From Mariannaea sp. PMI_226 (taxonomy: Eukaryota > Ascomycota > Sordariomycetes > Hypocreales > Nectriaceae), in contig JANFOG010000001.1 of NCBI GenBank assembly GCA_024336345.1, positions 1,922,001-1,986,000 on the forward strand: a stretch of 64,000 bases of DNA, read 5' to 3'. Both the position numbers and the translations under genes were made by a program. This document shows positions 23,608 through 34,154 of this stretch, in pieces. Position 1 is the stretch's first letter; each line of letters begins with the position of its first letter. The notes under the pieces are model-generated. The model worked only from the letters and a program-made list of their open reading frames with translations. It made no database searches and was not told the DNA's origin.

Positions 23608-24277
23608 GTACGTACGTTCGTGCGCATTTGCGGTCGCATTTGCACGTTGAGGCGCGTGTTGTCTGTTGTGTTGCCCCTACTAGCTATACCCCCCTCTCCT
23701 GATTATTTTTTTTCCTGGTTGTCTTGTTTGCGTGCTTCTCCTTTGCTTGCTTCACCAACCTCGAATTCCTCCTGCCGCTACTTCACTCGTGTGTCTCGTC
23801 CCAAACCTTCCTTCTTTCCATTCATTCATTCATTCTCGCACTCCTTCATTCCTTGGCTTTTTGGTGCTAGCATTCTTTCCCCATCCCCGTTCCCTCTGCT
23901 TCGATTTTGATTGGAATTCATACTTCGCTTCTTCCTCTCTCCTTATCAACTCACCCATCGCGGTGCACAGGTTGGTAGCTCCTGTCCTCACCCGCTCAAA
24001 CCTGCCATTCGCACTCGACCTTGCATCACGAAAGACGGACCTTTTGAAGGGGGTCTAATAATTTCAAATTGTTGCTCTCGGCTCCCCGTTTCTCGACCCT
24101 TCTCCGAACAAAATCATCATCCATTCCCACGTCTCCTGAAGTTTTGTGCGACTTGCATTGATTTACGGAATTTTTTTTTTGGCGACTCTTCGAAATCGCG
24201 CTGTCATTCATCCCCACAGGGGAACAACACTGGCTCTCGGTCACGAAAGCGCTAACAAATCAACTTCTTATCTTTAG
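23608..24277 (+). other. Probable intron in the 5' leader of ECM33
   Basis: A consensus donor (ttgtaag|GTACGT) at 23608 and an acceptor (atctttag|agg) at 24277, preceded by a good branch word GCTAAC at 24251, frame about 670 nt that end 8 nt before the ECM33 start codon. The interior is T/C-rich and holds no frame that joins the gene. Leader introns of this kind are known in highly expressed fungal genes. This is inferred from splice signals only. Confidence 0.5.
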
Positions 24278-24285
24278 AGGTCATA

Positions 24286-25597
24286 ATGCATTCTATTAAG
24301 CTCGCCGCCGCCATCCTGGCTCTCGGCGCTACTTCAGTGTCTGGTAAGTCCTGAACGACTCTTTGGTCCTTGTGGTAACTTGTAAATGAATGCTAATAAT
24401 GACTCGCCACAGCCATCACTTGTAACAAGAACATCAAGATTACGGAGCCCAACCAGGTCATCAGCTGTGACGTTGTCAATGCCGATATTACCATCTCGGA
24501 TGACCTTGCCGGCGATGTCGTTATCGATGGCCCCAAGCAGATCAAGGGCAGCTTCATCGCCAACAATGCCTCCCAACTGATCTCGCTCACCTCCACCACG
24601 ATCAACTCCATTACCGATACCTTCGAGCTTCAGGGCCTCGAGAAGCTGAGCACCCTTGAGTTTTCCTCACTGAAGAGCGTTGGTGACATCACCATGATTA
24701 AGCTTCCTCAGCTCAGCTCTCTCAACTTCGGTACCGAGGGCGTTACTAAGATGGACAGCATTCGAATTTCCGACACTTTCATCTCTGATCTTAGTGGCCT
24801 CAGCGTTGCCACCGTCCAGAACCTGCAGATTGACAACAACAAGCAGATCACCAAGTTTGATTCTGATCTCGTCAACATTACCGGTACCCTGATCATCAAC
24901 AACAATGGAAACGACTTCCAAGTTACTATGAAGAAGCTCCGACTCGCCGGAGAGTTCCAGATCTCTAACGTCAAGAGCTTCTCTGTTCCCATCTTGGCCA
25001 AGCTTACCAAGTCTCTCAAGTTCGACAGCAATGATGAGTTGACCAGCTTCAGTGCCCCTAATATCACCGAAATTGCTGATGATGTCTCCTTCATCAACAA
25101 CAAGAAGCTTGTCAATATCTCCATGCCCCTCCTTGAGGACCTTACTGGAGGCTTCACTATCCAGAATAACACTGCCATGAAGTCTATTGACGGTTTTGAG
25201 TCGCTCAAGAACGTCACCGGTGGTATCATTCTTCGTGGTAGCTTCTCCAAGTAAGTTCGGGAACCGCACGTTGAAACTAAACAAATGCTAACATTCTTCC
25301 AGGGTCAAGCTCCCCTCTCTCGAGGCCGTCGAGGGATCCGTCACTGTGACCTCCACGACCGATATTAAAACTTTCTGCGAGTTCTTTGATAAGCTCAAGG
25401 ATGACGACAAGATTGCTGGCAAGGAGAGCTGCACCTGGAACAACAAGGAGGCCAACGAGGGTGGTGATGGTGGCGACTCCAGCGACGGCAGCAACGACGA
25501 CAGCAGTGATGACAGTGGGGATGGTGCTGGCATGACCAGCGTCAGCTTCGCCGTGCTCGGCTTGACAGCTATTGCTGGTCTATTCCAGCTGCTGTAA
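24286..25597 (+). CDS. ECM33: Ecm33-type GPI-anchored cell-wall organisation protein
   Basis: Cell-surface glycoprotein of the Ecm33/Sps2 family, needed for normal cell-wall architecture. Three exons: 24286-24343, 24413-25250 and 25303-25597; 396 residues. The 58-nt first exon encodes a signal peptide (MHSIKLAAAILALGATSVSA) and ends one base into the last codon of it. The body consists of leucine-rich receptor-L-type repeats, with repeating patterns such as LEKLSTLEFSSLKSVGDI and LTKSLKFDSNDELTSFSAP, several N-x-S/T sites and a terminal Cys pair (TFCEFF, ESCTW). An acidic Ser/Gly/Asp-rich linker leads to a hydrophobic tail (FAVLGLTAIAGLFQLL) that fits GPI attachment. Introns are 69 and 52 nt with CTAAT/CTAAC branch points. 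A CT-rich promoter and a probable leader intron suggest high expression. Confidence 0.92.
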
Positions 25598-26363
25598 GAC
25601 GATGGTTGACGAGGCAAAATGATTCGGATGGGCGTCTTTTCTTTTCTCGCCATGTTCCTGTTTTTTCTATCCGACATGTTGTGTTTTCATCATGCTTCGT
25701 AGTGCACATTTGCTTTTACACGAAGATAACTACGGTGGTCGGGATAACTCACTAGAACTTAATAATCCACTGTATTTCCATTGATACACCAGCATTACAT
25801 ACGATGTTGCAAGTATATGGTAAGCCCAGTACTTCGATATCATTTCGGTAGACTCATTCCCATATTTGTGGCGAAAGGTTGTATGCCGCATTGTGTCAGA
25901 CTTCGTGCCCTCAACAAACTATCCTGGTCTTGCATCATGCTCAGCCAACTGCTGAAGTCGTTTTCGATGGCCTTGGGAGGCTGGGTTGAAGAAGTGCCAT
26001 GAGTATTGTAAAGCAACTCTAGGGTAGAGAGTAGGTCGACTATGACCCCAATTTTAAACTATCTGTCAAAATGTCTCCTGCAACAGTCTTTGTCACTATC
26101 ATGTATTTTTGTCAGTATCTTGGTCCTCGTATATACCTTGAGCAGTGGTAGATTTGATTCTACAAAAGTTGGAGTCACTCTCTTTGCGAAATCTAGTTTA
26201 TAATGCGAGGCTGGAGGTCCGCCAAGTTACCTTACTTTGCATCGCATACAGAATCATGACCAGGTCCACTTGATTTGTCCTCTCTGCCTAAAACATGCAG
26301 CCTAGTAATGCCATACATCTAGGCCTTCAAACCCAGTTAGCATCAAAGGGGCAGGCCATTAGG
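25598..26363. other. Convergent 3' spacer of ECM33 and SPF45
   Basis: 766 bp between two stop codons on opposite strands, expected to hold both 3' UTRs. No gene seen. Confidence 0.45.
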
Positions 26364-28062
26364 CTACCGCCAGATACCCTTTTCGAATTTATCGCTGCTG
26401 TAGAATTTGGGTATAATGGTATTTCCATTGAACACCCTTCCATCGAGCTCGTTTACGGCCTAAGACAAAGTGTGAGCCACAAGTGGTGAGATGGTAGTGT
26501 TGGGTAGCTGTCAGGTAGACTGGGGACTTACTCGAAGTGCTGATACTTCGTTTGTAAATTTGATAAACACTTGTCGGCTCTCCTGTTCGATGTGTAGCCT
26601 CTCAACGCGGCCATACTGTGATCATGTTAGCCAGTTGTACTCTTTCACCAGCACCATCGGCTTCCTATTACCTTTTCGCCACACTCCTCTCCAATTTCTT
26701 GCCCAAGCCCGTCTGCAATCTCGGCTTGTAGATTGGGCATGTTTTCCAACATATTTTGTAACACAATGACATCACTCATAACTCCAAACTTGCTAGGAGT
26801 CCCTTCTTTCCGCTTCCCACCAATAATTTTGCCCTTACCGCCAGGCTCGGCCCAACCACCGCCATCTGCATCAGCCTTTTTGCGCCGTTTTTCGACTTGA
26901 ACCTGCAAAGGATTGATAATGCCGGTCCTGTCCGCACCTAGTCCTGTACCCTTTGTCCAGCCATACTTGTTCATCAGTCGGTGGGCAAAGTCAGCCTGGC
27001 CAGGGCGGGTGGACCTGGGTTCATCGGCGTCGGCGACAGAGTCTCCGAGTACAGGTGGCGGAGAAAATCCTTCATCCTCCTCCTCGTCTTTAGGCATGGC
27101 GGGTTGGGTATATCGCACAGGCGCATGGGATATTGTAGTAGAATTGGAAAACGGTGGCTCTGAAGGGGGAGGAGGAGGAGGAGGAGGAGGAGGTGGTGGT
27201 GGTGGTAGAGATGAAGGCGAGGGAGCACTGGGTGGAGGTGGTATTTGGCCCTGAGACATAGTTAGGCGACGCGCGAAGGCATCTTCGCCGGTCTTGTCGT
27301 CAGGAAGAGGAGCTAGAGGTGATCGTGGAGGTGGCGGGACGTTTGAATATGATGGCGGTGGAGCGAATTGATCTGGGAACAGATGTGAGCACCACCTCTG
27401 AAAGATGCAAGAATGGTTGACTTACTTGATGTGATATCTCGAGTATCTTCTTCGTCTTCATCCGAGAGGTCACTCTCGTCTCGCTTCCTCCTATGCCTGT
27501 AAAGAAGTGCCTTCCATTCCCTCACCTCATCAATTTTTTCATCACTTCGCAAGTATTCTTCCACGTTGGTAGGGCGTGTTGGGTCATAGAGCTCATCCCA
27601 ATCCGTTTCCACTTGCATTTGCTGCCTCTTCTTTTTATTCTTGCGACCACCACGTTGACGCTTCCCTCCGGCTCCGTACTGCCAGTCGTCTTCTTCTATT
27701 GCTGCCCAGTCAGCGAGCGTGCTCTTGGGCTGCGCAGGAATGGGTGGCGCAGTAGAAGTTGTAGGAACGGTTTTGGGTACGCCAGCTTTGGGAAAAGATG
27801 GCTTTGGTTTGGCCTGCTTGACCTGGGGACGACGAATGGGTTGGAAGCGGAGAGCTGGGTCGGCTGGTTTTTTGATAGATGGGTCGGGCGAGGCATTATC
27901 TGTCTGGTTGTATAATACGGGTGCGGAAGAAATGGTGGCAGAGCCTTTGGAGGAAGCATCATTGGGATCGTGGAGGTTCTCGTACAGTGAAAGGCCTCCT
28001 CGAGGAGGTGGCGGTGGTGGGTTTACCATAGGGATAGGGAAGGGGGATAGGGAAGGGGGCAA
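26364..28062 (-). CDS. Splicing factor 45 (SPF45/RBM17-like): G-patch and RRM/UHM
   Basis: Nuclear pre-mRNA splicing factor that acts on 3' splice-site choice. Four exons: 28062-27426, 27372-26672, 26615-26532 and 26459-26364; 505 residues. An N-terminal proline-rich stretch with LSLYENLHDP is followed by a KRQRGGRKNKKKRQ basic block and an acidic DWDELYDPTRPTNVEEYLR segment, then a second proline-rich part with a run of about 14 prolines encoded by GGA/GGT repeats (27167-27202). The G-patch is ADFAHRLMNKYGWTKGTGLG. A C-terminal RRM of the UHM type covers residues about 395-505 (VIVLQNMLENM to FYSSDKFEKGIWR). The last two exons are short (84 and 96 nt) and were found by splice phase. A second Met at 28029 (MVNPPPPPPRGG) is an alternative start. 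The gene is divergent from DBP5. Confidence 0.9.
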
Positions 28063-28580
28063 GTGGCTCTTTATGAGTTCGTGCGATCTAATCTACGTGA
28101 CACGAGGACAAGGAAATGCAGATGCGATATTGAGATCGCGCAGTTGCTGATGAGATGTTGCGGCTGGATTGGGTGCAAGCTTGAAGCTACGTTCCCAAAG
28201 CTGGGTTCCATTGTTGTTATCCTGAGCTGGGGATGCGCCGGGTAAATGACGGAACAAGCTGTGCTGCCCTTGCAGGTGCGGGAAGCTGTGCAGGTGCCCC
28301 TCCAATCAACCCCGCCAAAACTCCAAGAAAGTCCGTAGTGACCCATTCATGCCTGAACATAACATTCGACCTCTCATTATCCAAAATCTTATTGCATCTG
28401 GCTGCAATCTGCGTGCCAGGAAACCAGTCACAGAGTCTTGTTGCTCACATTAAATCAGAACATAAACAGAGCCCGCCAGTCACATCTCCCGCCATCCGAT
28501 TTATTCGAGGTGAAACCCGTTTCCCTCCTTCAACCTCTTTCCTCCATCATCTCCTAACTTCGCCTGCCTACTCAATCAAG
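28063..28580. promoter_or_regulatory. Bidirectional promoter of SPF45 and DBP5
   Basis: 518 bp separate the two start codons, which face away from each other, so both promoters and leaders must fit here. No clear TATA box. A tract near 28495-28560 (cgtttccctccttcaacctctttcctcc) is CT-rich on the DBP5 strand and probably marks its leader. Confidence 0.55.
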
Positions 28581-30222
28581 ATGTCCGACCTCGCGAGCCG
28601 AATCACAAAGCCCAATGAGGCAGCTTCTGATGCTCCCACTGATGCACCCGCCGAAACTGTCACTGCAACAGCACCTGCCGAGACTGCTGCTTCGGCTCAG
28701 GTCGACGGTGCCCCTGAGCAACTTGGTGGTTCCGGCCTCCATGAGCCTGAATGGGATGTTGAGGTTTCGCTAAGCGATCTTCAAAATAACGAGGCTACCC
28801 CTTTCCACTCTGCAACAACTTGGGAACAGCTTGGCCTGTAGGTGATTTTATTTGTCACCAGCTACATTGTATACTAATTATTTAATCGGATAGCCCCGAT
28901 GACATCCTTAAAGGTCTTATGGCTCTCCAATTTCTGAAGCCTTCGAAGGTCCAGGGCAAATCTTTGCCCTTGATGCTTAGCGACCCCCCACGAAACATGT
29001 TGGCTCAGTCCCAATCTGGCACCGGAAAGACCGCCGCTTTCGTCACCGCCATCCTAGCACGAGTCGACTTTTCTCAGCCTGAGCAGCCTCAAGCTTTGGC
29101 TCTGGCACCTAGCCGTGAGCTTGCTCGTCAAATTGAGGGTGTGATCAAGGCCATCGGCAGATTCATCGAGAACCTGAAAGTTGCTGCAGCGATTCCAGGC
29201 GCTCTGCCTCGAGGCGAACCTGTGAGGGCTGCCGTCATCGTGGGAACGCCAGGCACAGTTATGGATATTATCCGCCGCAAGCAACTTGATGTGTCGAAAC
29301 TGAAGCTCCTGGTTCTCGATGAAGCTGACAACATGCTGGACCAACAGGGTCTAGGTGACCAGTGCATGCGAGTCAAGAGGTAAGGCTACAAAACTGCATG
29401 CAGGAATTGCTAATGATCTAATACATTCTGCAGTCTTCTGCCCAAGTCTATCCAGGTCCTCCTCTTTTCTGCTACTTTCCCAGAGAAGGTCATGTCCTAC
29501 GCTTCCAAGTTTGCACCCAATGCGCATAGTCTGAAGCTCCAGCGAAGTGAGCTCACTGTCAAGGGCATCTCTCAGATGTTCGTTGACTGCCCTGATGATG
29601 ATGCTCGATATGATATCCTCTGCAAGCTCTATGGTTTGATGACTATTGGCCAGTCCGTCATTTTCATCAAGGTGAGACAGACAGCGACTAGATTATTTGC
29701 ATAATCTGTATTACTAACGAGAGATAGACCCGTGATAGCGCGACTGAGATCTCACGCCGCATGGTTGCGGATGGGCACAAAGTCTCCGCGCTCCACGCTG
29801 CCTTTGACGGCAATGAGAGAGACGAATTGCTGAATAAATTCCGCCAGGGAGAGAACAAGGTTCTCATCACCACCAACGTATTAGCACGAGGCATCGATGT
29901 GTCTAGTGTTTCCATGGTCATCAACTATGATATCCCCATGAAGGGACGGGGTGATACTGAGCCTGATGCTGAAACCTACCTCCACCGTATTGGTCGAACT
30001 GGTCGTTTCGGTCGTGTAGGTGTCAGTATCAGCTTTGTCTACGACAAGAAGAGCTACGATGCTCTAACCCAGATTGCTTCGACCTTTGGAATTGACTTGG
30101 TTCGACTTGACACCGACGACTGGGATGATGCAGAAGAGCGCGTCAAGGAGGTTATCAAGAAGAACAGAGCGCAAGCCGCGTATGCACCCAGCGCTACTGA
30201 CCCTCGACAAACTGCCGCCTAG
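28581..30222 (+). CDS. DBP5: DEAD-box ATP-dependent RNA helicase Dbp5
   Basis: Helicase at the cytoplasmic face of the nuclear pore that strips export factors from mRNPs, in partnership with Gle1 and inositol hexakisphosphate. Four exons: 28581-28837, 28894-29379, 29434-29671 and 29728-30222; 491 residues, the usual length. After an Ala/Thr-rich N-terminus (1-70) come the Q-motif region ([17 protein letters not shown]), motif [13 protein letters not shown], Ia [20 protein letters not shown] (DEAD), [42 protein letters not shown] and [17 protein letters not shown]. The ending [17 protein letters not shown] matches Dbp5. Introns of 54-56 nt have TACTAAT/CTAAT/TTACTAAC branch points. All catalytic motifs are intact. 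Confidence 0.96.
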
Positions 30223-33200
30223 CGAGGGTCAGTGTTTAGGGGAGGTAAGATACAACCGCTGGGAGGAGCTCCCTTTAGCGGGTTTCCTTTCTCTAATGGG
30301 CGGATTGTCTGATGATTACGATTTGGGGGGAGACGAAGGACTCATAAGTTGCTACATTGGACCGAAGAGTCACGATGGATGAGATACCACTATCACAAAT
30401 GAAGAAACTCTAAAAGCTGGTTAATTCCTTTCAATTCAATGCATTATTGCTGTTCTTGTTTTTCGCAGTAATTGGCTCTTGTTTGCGAGACTTGAGAGCT
30501 AAATAACTAACTCGGAGATATCTCGCTTTTCGATGCAAGCACTTGCATGCTGCATGCATTGGATATCTATGTCGACTGATGCACCCATTCCATGACCAAT
30601 CGATTGATACCTTCGAAATGCACTGGGCGGTCCCATCATAGTGTCCTTCTCTGCGAGCAATGTCTCTGAAAGAGACTTGAATTTGGCAGTTGACTATGCG
30701 TTGTCTTTTGGGAGAAGCTCGGGACATTGGAACACGAGGACAGTGAGAGCATCTGGAACATTTGAATCGGGGTTTTACAGCAGGCCCCAAGGGTAGGCTG
30801 CTTGTATTGCTTCTCCTTTTCTTGAAATGGAGTACGGGGTGACTGGGACGGATATCAAGGGACCACTTGTGTACTGCGTACTCATGCAGCTCAGTAAAGC
30901 TACTTATTCATCCATATACTGCACAAGACGTGCCATGCTTGTGTGGATGCAATTGGTGCACCTCCCTGTCTAACCTTATGTGTCTACGTAAAATAAACTG
31001 AACGCCCCCCATGCTGGAGGGAATTGAATTCCATGATAGTGAGACGAGGGCATATTAGATTGGTGATGTTTCAAACGACACCGGCACCAATTTTTTTTTT
31101 TTCGGGAAGTCTGTTATTATTATTGTTTGTCTTGTTGACTGTCGGTTGAACAGTAAATAAGAGCACAGTGACGTCTCGCATGGGCCACAAAGCGGGCGGC
31201 TGTCACAAGTCTCGGGGCAACAAGAAGAGTTTTTTTTCTCTCTTCTTATTCGAGAGGCTGGCGGGTGGTCCCGTCAACCTCCACCCAACCATTTCTCAGA
31301 GCTCACCGCCGACTTCACGAGTAGGACATAGAGGAGCTAATTGTACAGGCTGACAGGCGGCTGGGAAGTCTGTCACACACAACATAGGGCGATACTTCAT
31401 ATGTCGTGCAAAGGCGACATAGGCTGATTGCACTTGCGGATAAAGGAATCGGACCCAAACCTGCCCATTCTGTAACAGATGCTTCGTACAGCATAGGCAT
31501 GCTTGGGAAGTACGGAGTACAGATACCATAGTCGCCCAATCCGACGATCGACGACAACTCACAGGGCACCTCGGCCGCTAACCCGCTCAAGTGGCCCGGC
31601 CGGCGCCCGAATGTCAACCCGAATGTCAACCAAGCGCCGACCGAGTTAGTGGGATCTCCCCGCTAGGAATTCTGATGGATCTGTTCTCCCGTCCCTTGAG
31701 TAAGGTACAGATTAGTTAGTCTGCACGGCGCAAAGAATAACTACGTATAGAACGATACACCATGTATTAGGTACCTGGACAACAACGAAGGAGTCAGTAT
31801 CGACTTCAAGGTCACACTCAAGCGGGCTCAGTTAACATAGTATCCGGATTGATAGTACTATGGTATACCTATGCTACCCGTGCGGAGCACACATGTAACG
31901 TATGTATCAATTTCCATCTGTTCGTCAAATGCGGCCGCACTTGACCATGCAGATGCAGTGCAGTCTGAGCATTCATCACTCGCACGAGGCCCGGTTATCT
32001 CAATGCTACCAGGCTTCCTTGGTGGCCCCCCAATGTACCTCCATTGATGAGACTTTAGAATGACAAAACATCACCCCACTGAGAAGGGATTCAATGGGTG
32101 GCGGCAGCAGCCCGAGTCTCCCGGTTGTTCGAGATGCATGGATGGAGCAGCTTCAGAGGCGGGCCACGTTGCACTCCTGGAGAAGGACAAAACCACTCAG
32201 TTGCAGCCAGCTAAGGCACGTACAGAGGGAGGTACCTTGGGCTCTAGGTACCTTATTTGGGGTTGGTGAGGGACTTGGACTTGGCCTTTACGTAGGCTTG
32301 GAGCGTGGGGCGCGGTAGGAAAGGGGAACTTTTTTTCTCGATGCTTTTTGCTTATTGTTTCCTTCTTTTTCCTGCCCCCCCTTTGAGACAAAATCTTGGA
32401 CGATGCGAAAATAGCAGTGCGGTGGTTGGTTGGCTATCAGGGGCTGGCTAAAGCCCTGCCATTGGCCCCGACGTCCGAGCGCTGGATCATTGGGGTGCAG
32501 CAGCATTGGCAGTTTGACGTCCATTGGGACGATATCGGGACGGTCCTTGGGCCCTGCGAGTCTCAGGTTGTTTGACAGCTGCGACATGAGGCTTACCGTA
32601 ACGCAACAGTTGTTATTGGTCACGAAGCGCCGATGGAAATATACAATGTAGGAGGGGGGGGGTTGACAGCCATCCATCCGAGTGTAGGTGGTGGCTATTA
32701 TGATGGAACATTGACAACACACGTCACGACCAGCAAGATGAAATCCATATAGTGAGTGGCTCAAGGCTATTGGAAGGCTATTTGAGCACCTTACAGAGCA
32801 CAGCCCAACTTGAACAGCAAGCAGCAGCACAGCATCGTCACCGCCCAATGCTTTGGCGAGGCTGTCGCTCGCTGGATTTTACTTACCGCCTCAGGTTGGA
32901 ATATCTAAGCAGGCCCAGCCCTGTAGAGCTACCATCCAGGTACCTGAGTAATCTGTATTGCAGACACAGTACTAAGTACTTCATACTGAATATTACGTAG
33001 CATGTAATCTGTACAAGAAACAATGGACAGAGATGCGTAAAAGCAGAGTCTTGACTTGGTTAGAAATGTTGGAGCGGGCGCCATGTGTAAGTCGATATTG
33101 GGCCCCAATGTGCCTGATCAATGCCCGTTTTCGCTGATGAGCATAAGCCTCGCTGTCTTTGCTGATTCCCCTTCTCTCACATGTAAGGCAGGCATGAGCC

Positions 33201-34124
33201 TGCTTTCTTTGCTGTCCAATGTACTACGCAAGTTACAGTACAATGAGTGCATAAGGTAGCACGACAAAGTAAGGTAGTCAATGGGGATTGACATGTATCT
33301 CTGACTGCCCAACTGCCCTGCTAGCGACGTGGCGCCAGTGCTGCCGGGCTCCAGCGTGGAGCCAATCGTGCATGGGCACCAACACGCACTCCAATGATGG
33401 GTCAAGCAGGTCGGAAACTGGCATCTCGTTGCCTTAGCTTGTCGGGCCTGCATGCTTTTTATTGCAAATCATCGGTACGTAGCCGGACAACGAAGACGAT
33501 GACCCATCTTGTTGGATGCTTTTGCACAGTCAGGTACCTAGACTAGGAGTTGGAGGAAGGAAACGGGGCCACGGAGGACCCAGATCCGACTCTCTGTGAA
33601 TGAATGACTTTCCCTGGCCTCCCACCCGTTCGCCCGCCATGATCCGAGCCCTGCATCTCACAAAACGAAACGCAACACTCGAACCTGACCAGACTCCTGC
33701 TGCGAAGTACTCCGACGTAACGGCAGGTACATTGAACACCCCCATTGAGGTCTCCTTGCCACTGCTGCGCTGCGCTGTTCAGACCGCATGACGCCGCTCC
33801 TCGTTCATCCTACCACACACACCACACACCACCCACCGTTGACCTCACGCCAAAATTACCCCCATCCTAGCCTGTCGCCCCAAAGGCCCCCTTCTAATTC
33901 ATCACCTAAAACTAACAGTTGTCGTGCGTTTTGACAGCCTTTCTAGGACCCGAAGAGATCTGACCTCGCACTTATTAGCGGAGCCCTCCTGCACCTACCC
34001 GATCGCCTGACTGGTGCATCTACAAGGGAAACAAAGATAATAGACTCGGTCCCCAGGAATTTTTTTACACTCCTTCGAGGCCTTTGAATAGCATTCTTTG
34101 TACTATTTTTCTTTTTTAATCGTT
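30223..34124. other. Long gene-poor spacer with AGGTACCT palindromes
   Basis: About 3.9 kb. Six exact AGGTACCT palindromes were seen at 31769, 32230, 32246, 32938 and 33532, plus close variants; the fifth and sixth counts include the overlapping pair in 32230-32253. A minus-strand frame at 32288-32848 has no recognisable content. The last 300 bp (33800-34124) is C/T-rich and probably the promoter and leader of the giant gene. No RNA gene recognised. Confidence 0.4.
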
Positions 34125-34154
34125 ATGTCACACGAAAGTGACCAAGCAGTATGA
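34125..34154 (+). promoter_or_regulatory. Upstream ORF overlapping the start of the giant gene
   Basis: ATG at 34125 opens a nine-codon frame (MSHESDQAV) whose TGA at 34152-34154 overlaps the main ATG at 34151-34153, in the order ATGA. Such an arrangement can allow reinitiation after termination and so control translation. Alternatively MSHESDQAV is the real N-terminus and a one-base change separates it from the main frame. Confidence 0.5.

Noticed and set aside
32288..32848. 186-residue minus-strand frame
   Set aside because: Composition typical of non-coding sequence, no domain and overlap with plus-strand frames.
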